From assembly GCF_900589395.1 (NCBI RefSeq), contig NZ_UUIS01000006.1, positions 62,001 through 126,000 of the forward strand: a stretch of 64,000 nt of DNA, read 5' to 3'. This document shows, one piece after another, positions 44,576 through 51,974 of the stretch; positions within the stretch are counted from its first letter, which is position 1; every line of letters begins with the position of its first letter. The notes beneath the pieces were generated by a model. That model ran no database searches. It was not told where the DNA came from and worked only from the letters and a program-made list of their open reading frames with translations. Both the position numbers and the translations under genes were made by a program. This DNA is from Pseudomonas viridiflava. Its GTDB lineage: Bacteria > Pseudomonadota > Gammaproteobacteria > Pseudomonadales > Pseudomonadaceae.

Positions 44576-46657
44576 ATGAAGCATTTCTTCCCAAGCACCG
44601 CCCTCGCCCTGCTCATCGGCTTCAGTATTGTGCCGATGTCGGCCAGCACCTTTGCTGCCAACAGCTGGGACAAGCTTCAGCCTGACCGCGACGAGGTGAT
44701 TGCCAGCCTCAATGTCGTCGAACTGCTCAAGCGTCACCACTACAGCAAGCCGCCGCTGGACGACAAGCGCTCGGTCATCATCTACAACAGCTACCTCAAG
44801 TTGCTCGACCCGGCACGCAGCTACTTCACGGCCAGCGATATCGCCGAGTTCGACAAGTGGCAGACCCAGTTCGACGACTTTCTCAAGAGCGGCGACCTCA
44901 ACGCCGGCTTTACCATCTACAAGCGCTACCTGGATCGCAGCAAGGCACGCATGGACTTCGTCCTCGCCGAGCTGGACAAGGGTGTCGACAAGCTGAGCTT
45001 CACCGACAAGGAAACCTTGCTGGTCGATCGCAAGGAAGCCCCTTGGGCCAAGAACCAGGCCGAGCTGGACGACCTGTGGCGCAAGCGCGTCAAGGACGAA
45101 GTCCTGCGCCTGAAGATCGCCGGCAAAGAGCCGGCCAAGATCCAGGAGCTGCTCACCAAGCGCTACAAGAACCAGCTGGGTCGCCTGAACCAGACCCGCG
45201 CCGAGGATATTTTCCAGGCCTACCTGAACTCGTTCGCGATGTCGTATGACCCGCACACCAACTACCTGTCGCCCGACAGCGCGGAAAACTTCGACATCAA
45301 CATGAGCCTGTCGCTCGAAGGCATCGGCGCGGTGCTGCAAAGCGACAACGACAACGTCAAGGTCGTGCGCCTGGTACCGGCAGGCCCTGCCGCCAAGACC
45401 AAGCAGGTGGCGCCGGCCGACAAGATCGTCGGCGTGGCCCAGGGCGACAAGGAAATGGTCGACGTGATCGGCTGGCGCCTGGACGAAGTGGTCAAGCTGA
45501 TCCGCGGGCCGAAGGGCTCGGTGGTGCGCCTTGAAGTCATCCCGGCCAGCAACGCGCCGAACGACCAGACCAGCAAGGTCGTGTCGATCACCCGTGAAGC
45601 GGTCAAGCTTGAAGAGCAGGCTGCCAAGAAGTCGATCCTGCACCTGAAACAGGACGGACGCGACTACAAGCTGGGCGTGATCGAAATCCCCGCGTTCTAC
45701 CTGGATTTCAAGGCCTACCGTGCGGGCGACCCGGAGTACAAGAGCACCACGCGTGACGTGAAGAAACTGCTCACCGAGTTGCAGGACGAAAAAGTCGACG
45801 GCCTGGTCCTGGACCTGCGCAACAACGGTGGCGGCTCGCTGCAAGAGGCCACCGAGCTGACCAGCCTGTTCATCGAGAAAGGCCCGACCGTGCTGGTACG
45901 CAATGCCGACGGCAAGGTCGATGTCCTCGAAGACGAGGCCAAGGGCGTGTTCTACAAGGGCCCGATGGCCGTGCTGGTCAATCGCCTGTCGGCCTCGGCC
46001 TCGGAGATTTTCGCCGGCGCCATGCAGGACTACCACCGCGCGCTGATCGTGGGTGGGCAGACGTTCGGCAAGGGCACGGTGCAGACCATCCAGCCGCTCA
46101 ACCATGGCGAACTGAAGCTGACCCTGGCCAAGTTCTACCGGGTTTCCGGCCAGAGCACCCAGCACCAGGGCGTGGTACCCGACATCGCTTACCCATCGCT
46201 GATCGACACCAAGGAGATCGGTGAAAGCGCCCTGCCAGAAGCCATGCCATGGGACAGCATTCGCCCGGCGATTCGCCCGGCAACCGACCCGTTCAAGCCG
46301 TTCCTGGCGCAATTGCAGACCCGGCATGACCAGCGCAAGGTCAAGGACGCCGAGTTTGTGTTCATCGAGGACCGCCTGGCGCTGGCCCGCCAACTGATGA
46401 ACGAGAAAACCGTCAGCCTGAACGAGGTGGACCGTCGTGCCGAGCACGCCGCCATCGAAAACAAGCAACTGGTGCTGGAAAACACTCGCCGCAAGGCCAA
46501 GGGCGAAGAGCCCCTCAAGGAGCTGAAAAAGGAAGACGAAGAAGCCCTGCCGGTGGAAGACGAAAAGACCAAGCCCGAGGACGACGCCTATCTGGCCGAG
46601 ACCGGGCGCATCCTGCTCGACTATCTGGGACTGAACGGTTCGATCGCGAAAAAGTGA
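44576..46657 (+). CDS. prc: Periplasmic tail-specific (C-terminal processing) protease Prc
   Basis: A 693-aa S41 serine protease with signal peptide (HFFPSTALALLIGFSIV to STFAA). The order is N-terminal helical domain, PDZ domain (about 240-340), protease domain, and C-terminal DUF3340-like region (about 540-690). The catalytic Ser is in NRLSASASEIFAG and the Lys in GQTFGKGTVQT. In Pseudomonas this gene order corresponds to Prc/AlgO, which degrades MucA forms and affects alginate. ATG at 44576 gives the signal peptide; an ATG at 44543 is possible. Confidence 0.94.
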   Translation: MKHFFPSTALALLIGFSIVPMSASTFAANSWDKLQPDRDEVIASLNVVELLKRHHYSKPPLDDKRSVIIYNSYLKLLDPARSYFTASDIAEFDKWQTQFDDFLKSGDLNAGFTIYKRYLDRSKARMDFVLAELDKGVDKLSFTDKETLLVDRKEAPWAKNQAELDDLWRKRVKDEVLRLKIAGKEPAKIQELLTKRYKNQLGRLNQTRAEDIFQAYLNSFAMSYDPHTNYLSPDSAENFDINMSLSLEGIGAVLQSDNDNVKVVRLVPAGPAAKTKQVAPADKIVGVAQGDKEMVDVIGWRLDEVVKLIRGPKGSVVRLEVIPASNAPNDQTSKVVSITREAVKLEEQAAKKSILHLKQDGRDYKLGVIEIPAFYLDFKAYRAGDPEYKSTTRDVKKLLTELQDEKVDGLVLDLRNNGGGSLQEATELTSLFIEKGPTVLVRNADGKVDVLEDEAKGVFYKGPMAVLVNRLSASASEIFAGAMQDYHRALIVGGQTFGKGTVQTIQPLNHGELKLTLAKFYRVSGQSTQHQGVVPDIAYPSLIDTKEIGESALPEAMPWDSIRPAIRPATDPFKPFLAQLQTRHDQRKVKDAEFVFIEDRLALARQLMNEKTVSLNEVDRRAEHAAIENKQLVLENTRRKAKGEEPLKELKKEDEEALPVEDEKTKPEDDAYLAETGRILLDYLGLNGSIAKK

Positions 46658-46688
46658 CCTTCCGAATGACAGTGGCAAACTGCTCATA

Positions 46689-46717
46689 ATGTCATTAAAC
46701 AGTCATGATTCTGTCGT
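46689..46717 (+). promoter_or_regulatory. Candidate Pho box (three 11-bp-phased repeats)
   Basis: ATGTCAT (46689-46695), CAGTCAT (46700-46706) and CTGTCGT (46711-46717) are separated by 4-bp AT-rich spacers. This matches the CTGTCAT direct-repeat phasing of PhoB sites. It lies 58 bp before the EAL-GGDEF start. Confidence 0.45.
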
Positions 46718-46722
46718 GCAAT

Positions 46723-46759
46723 AGGGCCAGGACGCTTCGGCGTGCTGGCCCTTCTTTTT
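46723..46759 (+). terminator. Intrinsic terminator or leader hairpin between prc and the EAL gene
   Basis: AGGGCCAG / CTGGCCCT arms with an inner CGC-TTCG-GCG extension (46723-46752), then a T-rich run. It ends 16 bp before the next ATG, so it terminates prc and could also attenuate the downstream gene. Confidence 0.8.
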
Positions 46760-46774
46760 GCCGTAGAGACCATC

Positions 46775-48562
46775 ATGACCGTGACCGAACAACTGAGCGC
46801 ACTGAGCTCTATCCTGGTTCGCAGTGACCTGCACAGCTTGTTCCAGCCCATCGTCATGCTCTCGCAACGCCGCATTCTGGGTTATGAAGCCCTGACCCGC
46901 GGCCCGTCCAACAGCCCTTTGCATTCTCCTGTCAGCCTGTTTGCCGTGGCGCGCCAGGGCGGGCGCCTCAGCGAACTGGAACTGGCCTGCCGTGACAGTG
47001 CCTGCCGGCGCTTCAGCCAGCAGAAACTGCCGGGCAAGCTGTTTCTCAACGTCTCGCCCGAATCACTGCTCGAAGCCTCGCACCCGCCGGGCCGTACCCT
47101 GGAAATGCTGCAACGCTACGGCATTGCGCCTCAGGACGTGGTGATCGAGCTGACCGAACAAACCCCCACCGACGACTTCGAACTGCTGTACAAGGCGCTG
47201 CACCATTACCGCGACATGGGCTTCTCGATTGCGCTGGACGACCTGGGCGCGGGTTATTCAAGCCTGCGCCTGTGGTCGGAACTGCGCCCGGACTACGTCA
47301 AGATCGACCGGCACTTCATCGATGGCATTCATCAGGATGCGGTCAAGCGCGAATTCGTAGGGTCCATGCTGCAAATGGCCAAGGCTTCGCGGGCCACCGT
47401 GATCGCCGAAGGCATCGAGCTGGCCGAAGAGCTCGAAGTGCTGATCGAAATGGGGGTCGACCTGGTCCAGGGCTACCTGCTGGCCCGTCCGCAGGAGCGC
47501 CCGCCACGCGATATCCGCAGCATGCTGCCCAAGACTGAAAGCACAGGCCTGCCCCTGCCACTGAGCGAGGAAGCCGCCGACCTGAGCGCCCTGCTCAACC
47601 CGCAACCGGCCATCGACCAGCACACCCCGACCACTCAGGTATTGGAGGCGTTCCGCTCGCAGGCCAACCTCAATTCGGTGGCGGTGCTGGATGAGCAGTC
47701 GCGCCCGTGCGGCATTGTGCATCGCCACTCCTTGTCCGAGGTCCTGCTCAAGCCTTTCGGCACCGAGCTGTTTGCGCGCAAGCCGATCAGCCGGTTGATG
47801 AGCGATGACTTTCTGGCCGTGGAACTGAACCAGTCGCTGCAACAGGTCAGCCGCCTGCTGACCAGCCGGGCTCGCCAGCGCATCGAGGAGGATTTCATCA
47901 TCACCAGCAACGGCGTTTATGCCGGCCTGGGCCGGGTGATCGATGTGCTCAAGCTGATCACCGAATTGAAAATCCAGCAGGCCCGCTATGCCAACCCGCT
48001 GACCCTGCTGCCTGGCAATGTACCGATCCAGCAATGCCTGACCCGCGTCTTGCAACAGCAGCGCGAATCGATGGTGTGCTATGTCGACATCGACAGCTTC
48101 AAACCTTTCAACGATATCTATGGCTACGCTCGCGGCGACGAAGTGCTGCTGTGCCTGGCGCAGTGCCTGAGCGACCGCATCGACCCCAGCCGCGACTTCG
48201 TCGGGCACATCGGTGGCGATGACTTTCTGATGGTGCTGGGCCCGGATGAATGGGAAAAGCGTCTGCACACCCTGCTGGAGGACTTCCAGAACCAGTGTCG
48301 GCGCTTCTATCGCGCCGAACATCTGGAAGCCGGTTGCTTCAGCGCCCTGAATCGCCAGGGCCAGCGCCAGGAATTTGCCTTGCTGTCGTTGTCGATCGGC
48401 GTGGTCCACCTGCGCAGCGACGCCTGCAACCGCGTGGATGCCAGCCAGGTGGCCGAACTGGCTTCACAGGCCAAGCACTGCGCCAAGGACATCAGCGGCG
48501 CCAGTATTCACCTGATCGATACAGCACTGGCACAGCCCTGCCACACCGCCAAAGCCTTGTAG
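46775..48562 (+). CDS. EAL-CBS-GGDEF cyclic-di-GMP signalling protein
   Basis: A 595-aa cytoplasmic protein. The N-terminal EAL phosphodiesterase domain (about 15-255) has GYEALTRG, ELTEQTP, IALDDLGAGYSSL, YVKIDRHF and VIAEGIE, all typical catalytic residues. Two CBS modules (about 280-410) follow. The C-terminal GGDEF domain carries GGDDF (480-484) in place of GGDEF, so diguanylate cyclase activity is doubtful and it may be regulatory. No membrane helix. Follows prc, the usual order in Pseudomonas. Confidence 0.92.
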   Translation: MTVTEQLSALSSILVRSDLHSLFQPIVMLSQRRILGYEALTRGPSNSPLHSPVSLFAVARQGGRLSELELACRDSACRRFSQQKLPGKLFLNVSPESLLEASHPPGRTLEMLQRYGIAPQDVVIELTEQTPTDDFELLYKALHHYRDMGFSIALDDLGAGYSSLRLWSELRPDYVKIDRHFIDGIHQDAVKREFVGSMLQMAKASRATVIAEGIELAEELEVLIEMGVDLVQGYLLARPQERPPRDIRSMLPKTESTGLPLPLSEEAADLSALLNPQPAIDQHTPTTQVLEAFRSQANLNSVAVLDEQSRPCGIVHRHSLSEVLLKPFGTELFARKPISRLMSDDFLAVELNQSLQQVSRLLTSRARQRIEEDFIITSNGVYAGLGRVIDVLKLITELKIQQARYANPLTLLPGNVPIQQCLTRVLQQQRESMVCYVDIDSFKPFNDIYGYARGDEVLLCLAQCLSDRIDPSRDFVGHIGGDDFLMVLGPDEWEKRLHTLLEDFQNQCRRFYRAEHLEAGCFSALNRQGQRQEFALLSLSIGVVHLRSDACNRVDASQVAELASQAKHCAKDISGASIHLIDTALAQPCHTAKAL

Positions 48563-48815
48563 GAGCGCGCTTGCCCGCGACCGAGTGCGAAGCGCTCGTA
48601 AATTTGCAGCGTTTCATAGATTTTCAGATCGTAAATTTGTGGCGTTTCGCAGATTTTCAGATCGTAAATTTGTGGCGTTTCGCAGATTTTCAGATCGTAA
48701 ATTTGTGGCGTTTCGCAGATTTTCAGATCGTAAATTTGTGGCGTTTCATCAATTTTACGAGCGCTTCGCACTCGGTCGCGGTGGTCCGGCATTCCGGCAA
48801 GCGCGCTCCTACACA
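48563..48815. repeat. Inverted REP-like arms flanking a tandem array
   Basis: Left arm 48559-48604 and right arm 48751-48812 are inverted copies. They share GTAGGAGCGCGCTTGCC and then CGCGACCGAGTGCGAAGCGC followed by TCGTAAATT. The right arm has about 16 extra bases between the two blocks. The core is the Pseudomonas REP palindrome. Together they could form a very long hairpin in the 255-bp gap between the EAL-GGDEF gene and the converging hypothetical gene. Confidence 0.85.
48596..48760 (+). repeat. Minisatellite: five 33-bp tandem units
   Basis: Five contiguous 33-bp units begin TCGTAAATTTG at 48596, 48629, 48662, 48695 and 48728. Units 2-4 are identical; units 1 and 5 have changes near their ends. 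The unit is AT-rich compared with its surroundings. There are no spacers, so it is not a CRISPR array. Confidence 0.95.
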
Positions 48816-48817
48816 GC

Positions 48818-49201
48818 CTACCCCACCTGCTGTTTTTCTTCCTCGACCGGATAAGCAAACTCAAACACCCGCACCACTTCCGAGGCATGCCAGGCGGCAG
48901 CTGCCGTGCCATCGGAAGGGCCATTGAAGCGACCAAGCCGTGTCACGCATTCGAAAAAGCCGGTGCGTGGCAACCGGCTGGCGCCCTGGCTGATGACCAG
49001 CGAACTGCGCAATGGCTGCTCGGCACGGGCGTCCAGTACCGCAAGGTATTCCAAGGCGGCGGTCAGGGTCTGCATCGCCGGGGTAGGCAGTTGCAGGCGC
49101 TCGATCAATGCCCGGTAAGTCAGCAGATGGCGCTGCCGGCGGGCCATGTCCAGCTCGTTGAGCAGGCTCTGCCAGTGCTGCCGGCTGATGCGCACGCTCA
49201 T
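48818..49201 (-). CDS. Conserved hypothetical protein (127 aa) coupled to an Xre-type gene
   Basis: A 127-aa protein, MSVRISRQHWQSLLNELDMA and onward. The first half is helical and charged; the second half has short strands (LVISQGASRLPRTGFFECV, VVRVFEFAYPVEEE). I do not recognise the family. Its ATG overlaps the stop codon of the upstream HTH gene by 4 bp, so the two are translated together. The pair recalls a regulator plus effector arrangement, but no toxin motif is visible. The gene order next to the EAL-GGDEF gene appears typical of Pseudomonas. Confidence 0.75.
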   Translation of the reverse strand: MSVRISRQHWQSLLNELDMARRQRHLLTYRALIERLQLPTPAMQTLTAALEYLAVLDARAEQPLRSSLVISQGASRLPRTGFFECVTRLGRFNGPSDGTAAAAWHASEVVRVFEFAYPVEEEKQQVG

Positions 49202-49533
49202 GATTCGGCCCGCCAGCCCGGCACCCCCAGATTCCAGGCCAGGCTTCGCTTGATGGCCGCATCCGGCTCGCGGGTACCGCTTTCGATCAATTCCAGATAG
49301 GCCGGGCTGATGCCAACCAAGCGAGCCAGACCGGCCAGCTCCAGGCCCTTGGCCTGGCGCAAGGCAGCCAATTGGTCAAACCCGGGGAACGTCTCGGGCG
49401 CTGGCGGCACCGGGGCCGCAGCAGAAGGCTGTTTTTCCTTGAGGCCGGCGGCATCCAGCAGCGCTTGGTATTGGGCCCAAGGCAGGACGGCATACTCGGG
49501 TTCGCCGTCACGAGAGATGACCTGAAGATCCAT
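49198..49533 (-). CDS. Helix-turn-helix (Xre) protein with antitoxin-like N-terminus
   Basis: A 111-aa protein. The N-terminal part MDLQVISRDGEPEYAVLPWA, then QYQALLDAAG, is the pattern seen at the start of some Phd/Xre-type antitoxins. A linker rich in Ala and Pro (about 31-50) leads to a Cro/CI helix-turn-helix domain (about 53-108) with LRQAKGLELAGLARLVGISP. GAGGGGG precedes the ATG at 49533. It overlaps the following gene by 4 bp. It may regulate its own two-gene operon. Confidence 0.8.
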   Translation of the reverse strand: MDLQVISRDGEPEYAVLPWAQYQALLDAAGLKEKQPSAAAPVPPAPETFPGFDQLAALRQAKGLELAGLARLVGISPAYLELIESGTREPDAAIKRSLAWNLGVPGWRAES

Positions 49534-49656
49534 ACGACCCCCTCTGTAGGATGTGGGCTCATGTCGAGCATGAAAAAGTACCGACATCTTAACAGCGGAT
49601 GAGCATAGATTGCCCACCTGCAAGGGCGCCGCGCAGCGCCTCTTGCCCAAGGGCAC

Positions 49657-50109
49657 TCAGCTACCGGCTTTTTCCTGCTCCAGCAGCGCTTCGGTTGGAG
49701 GCAGGCGCTCGACAATGGCCAGCTTTTCGGGGGACTGCTGCTCGCGCCAGGTACGAAAAGCGTCCAGCTCGTCGGTCACTTGTTTCATGACCCAGGCCAG
49801 CACCGCGATGTCATCGAACATGCCCAAGCCCGGAATGAAATCAGGCAGGGCATCCAGCGGGCTCAGGAAATACATCAGGCCGGCAACGATAAACAGAATC
49901 GACTTGGGGCTGATGCTGCGGTATTCGCCACGCCAGTACGCCAGGCACAAGGACTGCAACAGGCGCAAGTCATCCTTGATGCGCCCCAGCCGGCTGCCCT
50001 CGCTGGAGCCCTTGCGGGCCACGGCAAACAGTAACGCCGGCAGCCGCCCGGCGGCCAGCAGACGTCGGGCGCCGGGCAGAAAACGAATAAAAGTCCAGGG
50101 TGCTTTCAT
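49657..50109 (-). CDS. YkvA family (DUF1232) membrane protein
   Basis: A 150-aa protein with the DUF1232 signature YFLSPLDALPDFIPGLGMFD followed by DDIAVLAWVMK. An N-terminal helix and a hydrophobic segment KSILFIVAGLMYFLS (about 69-83) are present. The C-terminal tail is charged. Function unknown. GGGGA 6 bases before ATG 50109; the adjacent ATG at 50112 is equally possible. Confidence 0.86.
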   Translation of the reverse strand: MKAPWTFIRFLPGARRLLAAGRLPALLFAVARKGSSEGSRLGRIKDDLRLLQSLCLAYWRGEYRSISPKSILFIVAGLMYFLSPLDALPDFIPGLGMFDDIAVLAWVMKQVTDELDAFRTWREQQSPEKLAIVERLPPTEALLEQEKAGS

Positions 50110-50421
50110 CATCAGTCCCCAACGGATGCGCTCAGGCACGGCCCTTGCGTTGTCCGGATATGAAGGTTATGGCTGTCATGTTATCCACATAAATTGTGGA
50201 TAACCTTGTGAACAGCCGTCGTTTTCACGCCTGAGCCCCCCGGATTACGGGGCGCGCGCTTAAATCGGGCATTTTTTACTCACCTGAAAAAACCAGTGAA
50301 ATCGTTGACTTAGAGCGCTTCAGGCGTTCTATCACGGCCGTGGCGTGATTGTCCGACGAAACCTGTGCAGGCTGCATGATACTGGGACTGTGTGAACGCC
50401 AATGCGTTCGACCGGATACAA
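50110..50421. other. Intergenic region with inverted DnaA boxes, no gene
   Basis: Contains two perfect 9-mer DnaA boxes in inverted orientation. No coding pattern seen. The part from 50250 on is the 3' flank of the FKBP gene, ending at its terminator (50422-50447). Confidence 0.6.
50181..50203. promoter_or_regulatory. Inverted pair of consensus DnaA boxes
   Basis: TTATCCACA (50181-50189) and TGTGGATAA (50195-50203) are separated by TAAAT and nested in GGCTGT...ACAGCC (50171-50216). Perfect matches to the DnaA 9-mer. Confidence 0.7.
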
Positions 50422-50447
50422 AAACGCCCTGTCGAGACAGGGCGTTT
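50422..50447. terminator. Intrinsic terminator of the FKBP gene
   Basis: Perfect 12-bp stem AAACGCCCTGTC/GACAGGGCGTTT with a 2-base centre, 18 bp past the stop codon of the FKBP isomerase gene on the minus strand. Confidence 0.85.
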
Positions 50448-50464
50448 CGGTCAAAGCGCAGAAT

Positions 50465-51256
50465 TTACTTCTTGGCTTCTTCTTTCTTGGCAGGCGCCTG
50501 GGCCGGTTCTTCGCCCTCTTGCTCGTCCATTGCACCTGGCATACCCAGGGCTGGCGCGGCGGCCGGATCCTTGATGCCCAACAGCTCCAGGTCAAAGACC
50601 AGCACCGAGTTGGCGGGGATCAGCGGGCTCGGGCTCTGGGCACCGTAGGCCAGTTCGCTCGGGATGTAGAGCTTGACCTTCTCACCCACGTGCATCAGCT
50701 GCAGGCCTTCGACCCAACCTGGAATCACACCGCCGACCGGCAGGTCGATCGGGCTGCCACGCTCGACCGAGCTGTCGAAGACCTTGCCGTCGATCAGCTT
50801 GCCTTCGTAATGAACGGTCACGACGTCGGACGGCTTGGGTTGCGCGCCGTCGGCTTTCTTGATGACTTCATACTGCAGGCCGGAAGCGGTGGTGGTCACG
50901 CCAGGCTTCTTGGCGTTGTCAGCCAGAAACTTCTTGCCGGCGGCCGCTGCTTCTTCGCTCTGCTTGGCCAGACGCTCTTCGGCACGCTTTTGCAGCGCCG
51001 CGAAGGCTTCGATCAGCTCTTCGTCCTTGAGCTTCTGCTCTTTCTTGCCGACGGCATCTTCGATGCCCAGGGCCACGGCCTTGGAATCCAGGTCGTCCAT
51101 GCCTTCCTGAGCCAGGCTCTTGCCCATGTTCAGGCCAATGCCATAAGAGGCTTTCTGGGCCGGGGATTTCAGCTCGACAGTACTGGCCTGCTTGTCACAA
51201 CCTGCGAGTACCAGACCTACCAAGGCAATCGCCGCTGCCAACCGATGCTGTTTCAT
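50465..51256 (-). CDS. FKBP-type peptidyl-prolyl isomerase lipoprotein
   Basis: A 263-aa lipoprotein chaperone. The signal ends in LVGLVLAGC (Cys20). The FkpA/Mip-like N-terminal dimerisation domain has KASYGIGLNMGKSLAQ and long helices (about 85-125). The FKBP domain (about 135-228) has VTVHYEGKLIDGKVFDSS and IPSELAYGA. A C-terminal tail rich in Glu, Ala and Lys is unusual. It assists folding of envelope proteins. AGGA precedes ATG at 51256. Confidence 0.92.
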   Translation of the reverse strand: MKQHRLAAAIALVGLVLAGCDKQASTVELKSPAQKASYGIGLNMGKSLAQEGMDDLDSKAVALGIEDAVGKKEQKLKDEELIEAFAALQKRAEERLAKQSEEAAAAGKKFLADNAKKPGVTTTASGLQYEVIKKADGAQPKPSDVVTVHYEGKLIDGKVFDSSVERGSPIDLPVGGVIPGWVEGLQLMHVGEKVKLYIPSELAYGAQSPSPLIPANSVLVFDLELLGIKDPAAAPALGMPGAMDEQEGEEPAQAPAKKEEAKK

Positions 51257-51511
51257 GCTGTTTCCTTGTTCATGCGCCGAAAGGGCAAACGAGTAAAGCC
51301 GCGAGCTTATCAGGCCGCCGCGATCAATGGCTACCGGGATCAGAGGCCGCAAAGCCCGATAAGTTCAGGTAAACAAAGGTATTCCCGGATCGGCTGTCGC
51401 CTGTTCAGGGCCGGTTCAGATGACGCCTGCCGGGGTACTGTCGATTGCCCGGCGAAACCTGGCCTGGCCTGCCGCACCCGGCGTCTTGATGACTGGCCCC
51501 GGGCCGCCGCG

Positions 51512-51946
51512 TCAGGCGGTCCTGGCGGCAATGGCCTCGACTTCGATCAGCGCACCGGGCAGCGGCAGGCCGGCCACTTGCAAGGCGGTGCGTGTCGGCG
51601 TTTCAGGCTGCTGCTCAGTGCCGAAGAATTGCGTGTAGCCGGCCTGCAGGCCGGCAAAGTCCAGGCGTCCGCCGGTGGCCTCGGTGCCCAGCAGGAACAC
51701 CTTCAGCGACACGATATCGCCCAGGTCCAGGTCGTGCTGGCGCAGGATGGCGCGCAGTTTGTTGAACACCGAGACCGTCTGCACCTCGGTGTTGCCATAA
51801 GCGGCCTGCGTACCGGGCGGCGCGCTCGGGTCGGCCACATCCGGCAAGGTGCCGCTGATGAACACCAGGCTGGCCGAGGCCGGCACGGTCACGGTTTGCG
51901 AAATGGGAAAGGTCCCTGCGCGGGTGCGTTGAATGCTGTCGCTCAT
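51512..51946 (-). CDS. RidA family deaminase
   Basis: A 144-aa RidA/YjgF/UK114 protein, with VFISGTLPDV near residue 28, ILRQHDLDLGDIVSLKVFLL and TRTALQVAGLPLPGALIEVE. The Arg in PTRTALQV is the catalytic, iminium-binding residue. The family hydrolyses reactive enamines/imines to ketones. It lies 28 bp after the FAD amine oxidase gene and is the last gene of the module, so it probably removes the imine product of that enzyme. GGAG is placed before the ATG at 51946. Confidence 0.9.
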   Translation of the reverse strand: MSDSIQRTRAGTFPISQTVTVPASASLVFISGTLPDVADPSAPPGTQAAYGNTEVQTVSVFNKLRAILRQHDLDLGDIVSLKVFLLGTEATGGRLDFAGLQAGYTQFFGTEQQPETPTRTALQVAGLPLPGALIEVEAIAARTA

Positions 51947-51974
51947 GGTGATACTCCTTGAAAGGCGCGCCGCA

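Noticed and set aside
44528..46687. 719-codon open frame on the minus strand
   Set aside because: Exact antisense of prc, whose protease, PDZ and signal peptide motifs are all on the plus strand.
48596..48760. CRISPR-like regular repeats
   Set aside because: The 33-bp units are directly contiguous without spacers, and no cas gene is in the window.
48585..48936. Small frames translating the 33-bp array into 11-residue repeats
   Set aside because: The frame is open only because 33 is a multiple of 3; no start with ribosome-binding site, and both strands are open through the array.
50181..50203. Chromosomal replication origin
   Set aside because: Only two DnaA boxes, no AT-rich unwinding region and no dnaA, rpmH or gidA genes nearby.
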